From Promethearchaeota archaeon (GTDB taxonomy: Archaea; Asgardarchaeota; Lokiarchaeia; Sigynarchaeales; SOKP01): a DNA stretch of 6,381 bases. Positions within the stretch are counted from its first letter, which is position 1. Each line of letters opens with the position of its first letter. A program made the translations under genes and the position numbers. The stretch is taken from contig JAEOTL010000308.1 in assembly GCA_016839845.1 (NCBI GenBank), positions 1-6,381 of the forward strand, written 5' to 3'. Positions 1-6,360 of this stretch are shown here, piece after piece. The notes under the pieces were generated by a model. It ran no database searches, was not told the origin of the DNA, and saw only the letters and a program-made list of their open reading frames with translations.

Positions 1-1671
1 AATTACTTTTTTGACGATTATGAAATTAGATATAGTTACGCTTTTGGCTGTTCAATTTTTAATAAGGATTGGATTCCTGATTTAATATTAATTCCTCAAA
101 ACACTTCGCAAATTTCTGAGATATTAAAAATAGCTAATGAGAATATGATTCCAATAACTCCTCGTGGTAGTGGAACAAGTTTATCATCTGGTTCGTTAAG
201 TCCCTATGGAGGAATAATACTAGATGTAAGTCGCATGAATAATATTTTTACGATAGACATCGAAAATAATTTTGTAGAAGTGGAACCGGGGGTAATTTGC
301 GATGAGTTAAATGAATCTTTGAAACCTTATGGGTACTTTTTTCCCCCAGATCCTGGTTCAAGTTCTGTTGCTACGATAGGGGGAATGGTGGCAAGTAATG
401 CTGGCGGAATTCAAGCATTCAAATATGGAGTTACTAAAAATTATGTTATGTATTTAGAAGTTGTATTACCAAATGGCCAGATTTTAAATTTAGGCTCAAA
501 AGTTTTAAAATCTGTATCTTCATATAACATTAAAGATTTGTTTATCGGTTCTGAAGGTACTTTGGGAGTAATTACGAAAATTGGTCTAAGAATTAGACCA
601 TTACCTAAAGCTAGGAAATTAGGTTTGTTTATATTTGAAAATATCGAAGATTTAACAAATTCAGTTCTAGAAATTCGAAGAAGTGGTATTGTACCAAATT
701 TACTGGAATTTATGGATAAAATTCTTTTAAAAGCAGTTACCGAATATTTAGGTGGTGAGTTCTACGATTTTCCCCCCGGGTATATATTATTAGCAGAAGT
801 AGATGGTAATTCTACAATAGAAGTTAATGAAGAATTCACTATTATGTTCGATATTATCATTCAGAAAAATCCAATATATCATAAAATTGCAATGAATGAT
901 GAGGAAAGAGAAAGATTAATTCAAGCAAGGAAAGCTAATCTTCCCGCTCTCTCAAGAGTCAGACCTAATACTTGTGTGGAGGATTGTACAATACAAATCT
1001 CAGAATTTTCTAATGTTATCAAAAGGATTGAAGAAATCCCCAAAAAAATAAATGCTAAAAATCTATTAGTCTCGATAATCTGCCATATGGAAGGGAATTT
1101 ACATCCTACCTTTTTATTTAATGAGAATGATGAGCAAGATGTAAAAGATTTTGAAAAAGCAATAGATTATTTATACAGAGATATAATAATTCCAGTAGGG
1201 GGAACATTGACAGGTGAACATGGAATAGGTAAAATTAAAACGCCCTATCTTGAATTAGAACATGGATCTGATGTAATTGACTTAATGACACAAATTAAAA
1301 AACTCTTTGATCCAAATATGATCTTAAATCCTGGAATTGGGAAAGGAGACTCCCGGAAGATAATTACTACAAATAAAATACGTTCTCTTGAAAATCAAAA
1401 TGAAAGCATACTAGAATTAAAATGTATGAGGTGTGGATTTTGTATTTCATGTCCATCAAGAATGGATTATAATTTAGAAACCTATAGCCCAAGAGGGCGT
1501 TTAAGCCTTTTAAATGGTTTGGTTCATGGTGATTTAGAGTTAAATGATTTAATAGTTGATGTTTTGCACACTTGCACTTTATGTGGGCTCTGTCACACTA
1601 AATGTCCCGCAGGTGTTAATACGACTGAAATTTTTGAAAAAGCAAGAGAACTCATTCATAAAAAAAGTTAA
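1..1671 (+). CDS. FAD-linked 2-hydroxyacid dehydrogenase (GlcD / D-lactate dehydrogenase type) with C-terminal 4Fe-4S domain, 5' partial
   Basis: Predicted to oxidise a 2-hydroxyacid (glycolate, D-lactate or similar) to the 2-oxoacid using FAD, passing electrons to Fe-S clusters. The reading frame is open from base 1; the first in-frame ATG (145) is internal, because the 48 codons before it already align with the family N-terminus (PDLILIP and SEILKIANE-like residues leading to the FAD-binding loop PRGSGTS). The true start lies left of the window, and 556 residues are visible. Counting from base 1, the PCMH-type FAD domain spans about residues 30-205 (PRGSGTS, GGMVASNAGG, GSEGTLGVIT). The FAD-oxidase C-terminal domain follows to about 450, with CHMEGNLHP and GEHGIGK. 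The tail carries eight cysteines in two ferredoxin-like motifs (codons 475/478/481/484 and 525/528/531/535). The CCG domains of GlcF are absent. It lies 5 bp before a larA-like gene, probably in one operon. The substrate cannot be read from the sequence; the enzyme class is secure. Confidence 0.92.
   Translation, partial: NYFFDDYEIRYSYAFGCSIFNKDWIPDLILIPQNTSQISEILKIANENMIPITPRGSGTSLSSGSLSPYGGIILDVSRMNNIFTIDIENNFVEVEPGVICDELNESLKPYGYFFPPDPGSSSVATIGGMVASNAGGIQAFKYGVTKNYVMYLEVVLPNGQILNLGSKVLKSVSSYNIKDLFIGSEGTLGVITKIGLRIRPLPKARKLGLFIFENIEDLTNSVLEIRRSGIVPNLLEFMDKILLKAVTEYLGGEFYDFPPGYILLAEVDGNSTIEVNEEFTIMFDIIIQKNPIYHKIAMNDEERERLIQARKANLPALSRVRPNTCVEDCTIQISEFSNVIKRIEEIPKKINAKNLLVSIICHMEGNLHPTFLFNENDEQDVKDFEKAIDYLYRDIIIPVGGTLTGEHGIGKIKTPYLELEHGSDVIDLMTQIKKLFDPNMILNPGIGKGDSRKIITTNKIRSLENQNESILELKCMRCGFCISCPSRMDYNLETYSPRGRLSLLNGLVHGDLELNDLIVDVLHTCTLCGLCHTKCPAGVNTTEIFEKARELIHKKS
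1423..1605 (+). other. Two 4Fe-4S cluster motifs fused to the dehydrogenase
   Basis: The 3' end of the dehydrogenase gene encodes CMRCGFCISCP and, about 40 residues on, CTLCGLCHTKCP. This is the layout of the N-terminal part of GlcF/HdrD-like subunits. The second motif has the usual CX2CX2CX3CP spacing. The first is one residue short (CX2CX2CX2CP). The domain most likely carries electrons away from FAD, to a ferredoxin or an Hdr/Etf-type partner; that partner is inferred and is not encoded here. Confidence 0.85.
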
Positions 1672-1676
1672 GTTTA

Positions 1677-2957
1677 ATGAAATTAGATTATGGAAAAGAA
1701 GGTCTTGAAATAGAAATTGATCCAGATTGGAATGTAACCATCTTCCAACCTTTAGAACAAAAACCATTTGATAATCCCATTGAAAAAATTAGGGATTCCA
1801 TTAAAAACCCAATAGAGAGTTTAACACTTAAAGAAAAAATTGAAAATCAGAAAAATATAGAAGAAGTGTGTATCGTTGTTAGCGATGCTACTCGTCCAGT
1901 TCCTTCACATCTAATTCTTGAGGCATTAGTAGCGGAATTAAATGATTGTGAAATTAGAGACGATCAATTAATAATTCTAATTGCCACAGGATACCATCGT
2001 ACCTCCCGTGAAGATGAATTGGAAAGAATCCTAGGAAATAATCTTGTAAGAAGACTAAAGGTAATAGATCATATAGCAACAGATAAAGATATATTGATCA
2101 ATATAGGAAAAATTTCAGATAAGCATCCAATTTTAATTAACAAACACTATTATAAAGCAGATTTGAAGATTTTAACTGGATATGTTGAACCTCATTTCTT
2201 TTTTGGATTTGCGGGAGGTCGGAAATCTATAATTCCGGGAATTGCCGGTGCGGAAACTCTCCAAAAGAATCATTCTGCTGAAAATATTGCATCGCCTTAT
2301 GCTAGATTTGGAATTTTCAAAGAAAATCCACTACATCAACATTCAATTGAAATTTCAAGAAAGGTAGGAGCAGACTTTATAGTAAATGTATGCATAAATG
2401 AGCGTCATGAAATAGTTCAAGTTGCTTCTGGAAATTTCGAAAAAGCTCATGAAAAACTTGTGAATTATCAGTTAAAGCATATCTTCCGAGAAATTAAAGA
2501 ACCATATGATATTGTTATATGTGGAAATGGAGGATATCCCCTTGATCTTAATTTGTACCAAGCTGTAAAAAGTATGGCAATAGGGGAAATGGCAGTGAAA
2601 GATGGAGGAACGATTATATCAGTAAATGAATGCGCTGATGGTGTAGGAATTGGACAAGATAAATTTAAGGAATTGATTTTTTCTGATATGACACCAAAAG
2701 TAATCTATGAAAAAATTCTTAGGAAAGAAATTGTTGTTCCTGATCAATGGGAAATCCAGATCCTCGCTAGGTGTCTAATGAAAGCAGATATTTTTGTTGT
2801 TTCAAAGTTAAAGGAAAATGAGATAGGAAATATTGGCTTGAAATACACTGAAATTGTTGAGGATGCCATAAATAGGTGTTTAAAAAAGGACGGAAAAAAT
2901 GCATCCATTCTAATTTTACCCAACGGACCTCAAGTACTCCCATTGTTAAAAAAATAA
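1677..2957 (+). CDS. larA: LarA-family nickel-pincer 2-hydroxyacid racemase/epimerase
   Basis: Predicted to interconvert the D and L forms of a 2-hydroxyacid (lactate in the founding enzyme) by hydride transfer to the nickel-pincer nucleotide cofactor. The 426 residues match the family length, and the residues known from Lactobacillus plantarum LarA appear at almost the same numbers. D70 and R73 lie in SDATRPVP, H107 in TGYHRTSRE and H173 in EPHFFFGFAGGRK. K183 is the lysine that carries the cofactor, H199 is the nickel ligand in QKNH, K298 lies in LYQAVKSM and W358 in PDQW. It is therefore predicted to be active. The start at 1677 is 5 bp after the upstream stop, has no clear Shine-Dalgarno and is probably translationally coupled. 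Pairing with the FAD dehydrogenase suggests it supplies the enantiomer that enzyme oxidises. LarB, LarC and LarE, needed to make the cofactor, must be encoded elsewhere. Other LarA-superfamily members act on other 2-hydroxyacids, so the exact substrate is open. Confidence 0.93.
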   Translation: MKLDYGKEGLEIEIDPDWNVTIFQPLEQKPFDNPIEKIRDSIKNPIESLTLKEKIENQKNIEEVCIVVSDATRPVPSHLILEALVAELNDCEIRDDQLIILIATGYHRTSREDELERILGNNLVRRLKVIDHIATDKDILINIGKISDKHPILINKHYYKADLKILTGYVEPHFFFGFAGGRKSIIPGIAGAETLQKNHSAENIASPYARFGIFKENPLHQHSIEISRKVGADFIVNVCINERHEIVQVASGNFEKAHEKLVNYQLKHIFREIKEPYDIVICGNGGYPLDLNLYQAVKSMAIGEMAVKDGGTIISVNECADGVGIGQDKFKELIFSDMTPKVIYEKILRKEIVVPDQWEIQILARCLMKADIFVVSKLKENEIGNIGLKYTEIVEDAINRCLKKDGKNASILILPNGPQVLPLLKK

Positions 2958-3040
2958 AATGATGATTTTCCTTATTGTCTACATTGCTTTTAGCCCAAAA
3001 TAATATAGTTTTACTATGACTTATAATCTATAAATCCCAC

Positions 3041-3057
3041 GAAAATCCCCCATTTTC
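3041..3057. repeat. Short inverted repeat with a five-C loop
   Basis: GAAAAT and ATTTTC form a perfect 6-bp inverted repeat around CCCCC. The stem is AT-rich and weak as an RNA hairpin. It could equally be a protein-binding palindrome or chance. It is notable mainly because the C run stands out in AT-rich DNA. Confidence 0.35.
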
Positions 3058-3090
3058 ATCTGTACGCGGACATATAACAATTTCGAATAG

Positions 3091-3102
3091 TTAAATATTT
3101 AA
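3091..3102. repeat. AT palindrome TTAAATATTTAA
   Basis: A perfect 12-bp palindrome that overlaps a TATA-like TTTAAATA (3098-3105). In such AT-rich DNA it may be chance. As a TATA box it would imply a TFB leader of roughly 170 nt. Confidence 0.3.
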
Positions 3103-3183
3103 ATAATGAATTTTCTTAAATAGACATAGTCAATAAAAAAATATTTTTACATAATTATAAAGATTATAATTTATTGTAGATAC

Positions 3184-3192
3184 AAATATAAA
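3184..3192 (+). promoter_or_regulatory. Candidate TATA box for the TFB gene
   Basis: AAATATAAA resembles an archaeal TATA box and would place transcription start near 3213, giving a leader of about 85 nt. Two rivals are CTTAAAAT at 3258-3265, which would give a leader of only 10-15 nt, and TTTAAATA at 3098-3105. AT richness prevents a firm choice. Confidence 0.25.
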
Positions 3193-3196
3193 CGAA

Positions 3197-3250
3197 ACTG
3201 ATCATTTGAATCACAGAATAAAACACCTATTGATCAGTATCACTATTGAT
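3197..3250. repeat. TGATCA / CTATTGAT repeat cluster upstream of TFB, possible operator
   Basis: ACTGATCA (3197-3204) and TGATCAGT (3231-3238) are exact reverse complements, so two TGATCA palindromes sit 32 bp apart start to start. CTATTGAT occurs twice as a direct repeat (3227-3234 and 3243-3250), offset by 16 bp, and the similarity continues past the exact match. The cluster ends 49 bp before the TFB start codon. Its position suits a regulator-binding site, either a repressor site downstream of a TATA at 3184 or an activator site upstream of one at 3258. Function is inferred from placement only. Confidence 0.4.
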
Positions 3251-3299
3251 TAATACTCTTAAAATCGCAAAAAAATTAGACACGAAAAAGTGAATACCC

Positions 3300-4229
3300 A
3301 TGAGCTATAAAGATAGACTACGTTCAACAAAAGTGGATTCTGAGACCCTTAGTTGTAGTACAGATTCTAATTGTTGCAATAGTCCTAGTATCGAGTCGAA
3401 AGATGGAGACAATGTTTGTTTAAATTGTGGAATGATTGTTAGTAGGAATTTAGTAGGAAATGAGCGCCGGGCTTATACGGTAGAAGAGGTAAACAAGAGG
3501 AGACGAACAGAGCCAAGATGGCGGGAATTTGGGCCAAGAACAATGCTCCCAAACACTAAAATTGACTCTAAAGGAAGGCTTATCGGAGCTAAAGGAAAGA
3601 CCCTATTTTCAAGATTATCCAAAATACAAAATTCATTAATTTCAAGTATAGAAAGGAATTTCTGGGAAGCTAAACCAAAATTAAAAATGCTTACTTCCAA
3701 GATGAATATCCCTGAGTATATCAAGGAAACTGCTTGGAAAATTTATAGTGTTGTAGCTAAAAAGAAATTAACAATGGGAAGATCAATTGATGGTTTCATT
3801 GCTGCTGCATTATATGCAGCCATTAGAGTACATGAATTCCCAAGATTACTTGAAGAAGTATGTGAAGCATCTATGACACCAAGAAGAACTGTACACCGTT
3901 CATTAGGGATGATCGTTAAGGAAGTCCTTCCGGAACTAAGTTTGAAGTATAAACCAATCACAGCAGAGCAATTAGTTTTTAGATTTGGCAATGATTTAGG
4001 TTTACCAATGGAAACCCAAAAAGTAGCAATTAACATGCTTGTAGAAGCTTCAAGAAATGGATTATTGCGAACGGGAAAAGATCCTAAGGGATTAGCCGCA
4101 AGCGTTATTTATATGGCAGCGAAAGCAGGAAATTGCCGAAAGACTCAAGCAGAAGTTTCAGAGGTCGCGAAAGTAACCGAAGTTACTCTTAGAAGTCGTT
4201 CAAAGCAAATAAAAAGCAAATTGTCATAA
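3300..4229 (+). CDS. tfb: Transcription initiation factor B (TFB, archaeal TFIIB)
   Basis: General transcription factor that binds the TBP-TATA complex and the BRE element and recruits RNA polymerase. In its 309 residues, the zinc ribbon covers about 19-45 (C19, C25, C26, C40, C43). The B-reader/linker covers about 55-100 (ERRAYTVEEVNKRRRTEP, an altered form of the usual EWRAF block). The first cyclin repeat covers about 104-205 and the second about 218-306. The second repeat ends in the BRE-reading helix-turn-helix (KTQAEVSEVAKVTEVTLRSR). The ATG at 3300 is the first available start, since an in-frame TGA lies at 3291-3293. Only a weak AAGTGA (3288-3293) could serve as ribosome-binding site. 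The N-terminal CX2C expected in the ribbon is replaced by C-X5-CC, so zinc binding may differ from standard TFB. It is transcribed alone, with a T-tract after it. It may be one of several TFB paralogs; the family assignment is firm. Confidence 0.95.
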   Translation: MSYKDRLRSTKVDSETLSCSTDSNCCNSPSIESKDGDNVCLNCGMIVSRNLVGNERRAYTVEEVNKRRRTEPRWREFGPRTMLPNTKIDSKGRLIGAKGKTLFSRLSKIQNSLISSIERNFWEAKPKLKMLTSKMNIPEYIKETAWKIYSVVAKKKLTMGRSIDGFIAAALYAAIRVHEFPRLLEEVCEASMTPRRTVHRSLGMIVKEVLPELSLKYKPITAEQLVFRFGNDLGLPMETQKVAINMLVEASRNGLLRTGKDPKGLAASVIYMAAKAGNCRKTQAEVSEVAKVTEVTLRSRSKQIKSKLS

Positions 4230-4258
4230 AAAATATTGAGCAACAAGTTTTAACACCT

Positions 4259-4291
4259 GATTTTTTTTTTATCTTTTTTTATTTATATTTT
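4259..4291 (+). terminator. T-tract terminator after TFB
   Basis: An uninterrupted run of ten T (4261-4270) is followed by seven T (4274-4280) and further T-rich sequence, starting about 30 bp after the TFB stop. Archaeal RNA polymerase terminates at such non-template T-tracts without needing a hairpin, and none is evident here. It also separates TFB from the promoter of the next gene. Confidence 0.7.
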
Positions 4292-4314
4292 GCATTTCTA
4301 TTGAGAAAAATAAC

Positions 4315-4322
4315 ATTATATA
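4315..4322 (+). promoter_or_regulatory. TATA box of the 4351 gene
   Basis: ATTATATA is preceded by a purine-rich, BRE-like stretch (GAAAAATAAC). Its centre is about 32 bp before the ATG, so transcription would start near 4345. The mRNA would have only a few leader bases, which fits the lack of any Shine-Dalgarno sequence. Confidence 0.55.
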
Positions 4323-4350
4323 GGATTATTGTTATCTTTTCTATAGATTA

Positions 4351-5097
4351 ATGAGCTACATAGAAAAGAAGTACAAGCAAAAAATCGACGAAATATTCGA
4401 AGAATTACCGAGTTTAGAAAGTCATTTAATTGAGCTATTGGAAAGAAATTCTGTCAAAGTTATCGATGAAGTAGCTCAAGTTTGTGCTAAGTTTAACAAA
4501 CAAATCAATCTAATTCTGAGGAAGTATTATCCCGAAATAAAAGAAATGAAGGATAAACTAGAGATTAAATCTATATTAAAATTCTATTATGATTTGCTCG
4601 ATAAGTTGACAGATTTAGTCCGAAATATTGAAAACTTTCAGAAAATCGAACCGGAATATTATGATAAATTAATTGAGTTCATTGAGGATAAGGAAACATT
4701 GATTAATGGAAAATATCAGTTAATCAGTTCTAATGAACTAACAGCTTTTTATGATCCAACAGCTAGGGCGAATCTAGAGAAAATAATATCAGAAAAGTTT
4801 TTAGCAAAAAGTAAGGAATACTTTTCATTTGGATCATTAGAGGAAGAAATTAAGAAAATTGCATTAATTGCTGGAGCAGATCTAGTTTCAATAAATCCTG
4901 TGGATGATTCGATAAAAGAGGAAATGGAATCAGCTCGATCAATTATAAAATATTCTATTTCTAATGATAATGATACTGAGACACTAGAAAAAATCGGAAA
5001 AGAACTTCAGGAATTTTTAGAATCTAAAAAGTATAGTGTTTTGGTAAAACCCGGATTAATAATCACTGATGCTTTACTGTTCAGTGATATAAAATAG
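4351..5097 (+). CDS. Uncharacterised, mostly helical protein with a QueG-like C-terminal segment
   Basis: Not a family I can name. The 248-residue product is charged, rich in Lys and Glu, and has no signal peptide or membrane segment. Residues 1 to about 150 look all-helical, with possible coiled-coil stretches (about 1-35 and 60-115). Residues about 163-235 change character: EIKKIALIAGADLVSINPV, then ARSIIKYSIS, then KELQEFLESKKYSVLV. That order resembles the start of the QueG / reductive-activase-like Fe-S oxidoreductase fold (GADLVGI, then an xSIIV strand, then a helix ending in GY). The protein stops before any cysteine cluster and has only one cysteine, so it cannot be such an enzyme by itself. 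The ATG at 4351 is the first possible one and is supported by the TATA spacing. It stands alone after TFB and converges on the URO-D-like gene. The similarity was judged by eye and is tentative; the gene itself is very likely real. Confidence 0.82.
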   Translation: MSYIEKKYKQKIDEIFEELPSLESHLIELLERNSVKVIDEVAQVCAKFNKQINLILRKYYPEIKEMKDKLEIKSILKFYYDLLDKLTDLVRNIENFQKIEPEYYDKLIEFIEDKETLINGKYQLISSNELTAFYDPTARANLEKIISEKFLAKSKEYFSFGSLEEEIKKIALIAGADLVSINPVDDSIKEEMESARSIIKYSISNDNDTETLEKIGKELQEFLESKKYSVLVKPGLIITDALLFSDIK

Positions 5098-5114
5098 TTA
5101 AAATAAACAATGAT

Positions 5115-6293
5115 TTACAGCTCTATAGGTGGAAGAGGTGGAACTTGAAAATCGTTCCATTCATTTGGTATGGGATAATCCCACCAGTGGGCAGGAATGT
5201 CTGAGTAATTTCCAAATTTTTCAATTCCCTTTCCTAAAGCTTTAATATTTGTTCGAGGTATATTTAGATCTTTATGGTCAGGATAAAAATATACGCCATA
5301 TCCCCCATTTTTTGTACCAAGATTCCTCATCATATGCCAGACTTCTCTTTCTATTTGTTCAGGTGTACCTAAAGGATAAAGAGACTGAATATTAGCGCAT
5401 GCCCAAAACATTATTTTCCCCCGATATGGATTCAAATCAGGATATCCACTCATTCGAGGACTATCAAGTTCAATTGCATCTAAACCCCAATCAATGAAGA
5501 CTTTTAATAATGGGTCTATTTTTCCGCAACAATGTAGATGAACATCAATCCCAAGGTTATGAGCCTCATCGATTATGTATTTATAAGATGATTCGTATAG
5601 TTTTCTAAAAGTCTTCGGGCTAAAGAAGGGTCCTTTTTGCTCTCCCAAATCATCTGTGAGCCAAATTCCATCAGGATTTATTCCTAATTTAAATGCATTT
5701 TTCATGCATTTTACATGATATTCGGCTACTATTTCGAAGGCTTTTTGCAATTCCTGAGGATGCTTTTTATGATCAAGTAAATAAGTATTGAAACCTCTCA
5801 TTGCTGATACTATTTGGGAAGGGCCGTGAGAATCATATACTAGTGCAAAATACATTTCATCACTAAGGGTATCCTTTGTATTTAATGCGACTTTAAACCT
5901 CGTTTTATCATCAGGATCAGGAGTATATTTTTCAAAATAACTTTCAAAATCATCCCATTTTAGTAAGGAGGGTCTTCCTGGATGTCCTTGATCTTTATCA
6001 TTTCCTTTCATATTCCAAATACAGCCCCATTTATCAATTTCTTCATGTGGAATAGCTCTCCATTTATTACCTTCAAATTTTGGGTTATTTTTGGCCCATT
6101 CAGGTCTATCCCAATTGTAAGATCCTCTAACATGAGGAAATAAACCTTCTTCCCCCTCGTTCCAACCAGGTTTCCAATGTTTTGAATGAGTTAGAGTCAA
6201 AGGTCCAAGATCTCCCATTATAGTATTAAAAACAGGTACTTTATCAGGATTTTTGAAATGTATTGCTGCTTGAACACGTTCTCTTGAATTCAT
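5115..6293 (-). CDS. Uroporphyrinogen decarboxylase (URO-D) superfamily protein, methyltransferase-like
   Basis: Probably a TIM-barrel methyltransferase of a corrinoid-dependent system (MtaA/CmuA-like, or substrate-specific as in O-demethylases) rather than a haem-pathway enzyme. The N-terminus MNSRERVQAAIHFKNPDKVPV is typical of the superfamily. Also visible are DDLGEQKGPFFSP (about 214-226), VHLHCCGKIDPLL (251-263), GLDAIELDSP (270-279), FWACANIQ (297-304) and GTPEQIEREV (309-318). HemE's RQAGRY motif is missing, which argues against true uroporphyrinogen decarboxylase. H254-C256 matches the His-X-Cys zinc site of MtaA/MtbA, but the later cysteine usually in a GCG motif is not seen: the matching stretch reads GGYGVYFYPDHKDLNIP. 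At 392 residues it is longer than the usual 340-350, with extra sequence at about 35-110 and a Trp/Pro-rich tail after 365. No corrinoid protein or activase is adjacent, so its pathway is open. Confidence 0.85.
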   Translation of the reverse strand: MNSRERVQAAIHFKNPDKVPVFNTIMGDLGPLTLTHSKHWKPGWNEGEEGLFPHVRGSYNWDRPEWAKNNPKFEGNKWRAIPHEEIDKWGCIWNMKGNDKDQGHPGRPSLLKWDDFESYFEKYTPDPDDKTRFKVALNTKDTLSDEMYFALVYDSHGPSQIVSAMRGFNTYLLDHKKHPQELQKAFEIVAEYHVKCMKNAFKLGINPDGIWLTDDLGEQKGPFFSPKTFRKLYESSYKYIIDEAHNLGIDVHLHCCGKIDPLLKVFIDWGLDAIELDSPRMSGYPDLNPYRGKIMFWACANIQSLYPLGTPEQIEREVWHMMRNLGTKNGGYGVYFYPDHKDLNIPRTNIKALGKGIEKFGNYSDIPAHWWDYPIPNEWNDFQVPPLPPIEL

Positions 6294-6298
6294 AATAT

Positions 6299-6305
6299 CT
6301 CCCTT
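6299..6305 (-). promoter_or_regulatory. Shine-Dalgarno sequence of the URO-D-like gene
   Basis: Read on the minus strand, AAGGGAG lies five bases before the ATG at 6293-6291. This is the only strong Shine-Dalgarno in the window, and it fixes this start codon. Confidence 0.7.
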
Positions 6306-6346
6306 ATTAGTTGTACTGGTGTAGAAAATAATATTACTTTTTATAA

Positions 6347-6360
6347 TAAAATATATAATT
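6347..6360 (-). promoter_or_regulatory. Candidate TATA region of the URO-D-like gene
   Basis: On the minus strand, AATTATATATTTTA lies about 55-65 bp before the start codon. It would give a leader of roughly 30-40 nt containing the Shine-Dalgarno. The whole stretch 6325-6375 is AT-rich, so the exact box is uncertain. Confidence 0.35.

Larger units (their letters stand above)
2958..3299. other. 342-bp intergenic region between larA and TFB
   Basis: No open reading frame or structured RNA gene was recognised here. The first 35 bases after larA are pyrimidine-rich (2966-2991, several short T runs) and may act as a weak archaeal terminator. The rest is very AT-rich and contains a C-loop hairpin (3041-3057), a perfect AT palindrome (3091-3102) and a repeat cluster (3197-3250). 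It presumably carries the TFB promoter. Confidence 0.7.

Noticed and set aside
145..1671. Taking the ATG at 145 as the start of the dehydrogenase
   Set aside because: The same frame is open to base 1, and the 48 upstream codons encode recognisable family sequence that leads directly into the FAD-binding loop. The ATG codes an internal methionine.
1579..1767. Minus-strand open frame of 62 codons across the dehydrogenase-larA junction
   Set aside because: It overlaps two well-supported plus-strand genes, shows no recognisable motif and has no promoter or ribosome-binding signal.
2959..2965. ATGATGA, a match to the C box of archaeal C/D guide RNAs
   Set aside because: No CTGA D box lies at a suitable distance downstream and no C'/D' pair is visible. 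It directly follows the larA stop in AT-rich DNA and is probably chance.
3473..4036. Two minus-strand open frames inside TFB
   Set aside because: They lie wholly within the conserved TFB gene and encode low-information sequence; they are shadows of the real coding frame.
5098..5114. A dedicated bidirectional terminator between the convergent genes
   Set aside because: Only 17 bases separate the two stops, with no hairpin and only a weak T-rich run on the minus strand.
5115..6293. Annotation as haem-pathway uroporphyrinogen decarboxylase (HemE)
   Set aside because: The RQAGRY motif that follows the N-terminal proline segment of HemE is absent, and the protein has the H-X-C signature and length changes of methyltransferase-type relatives.
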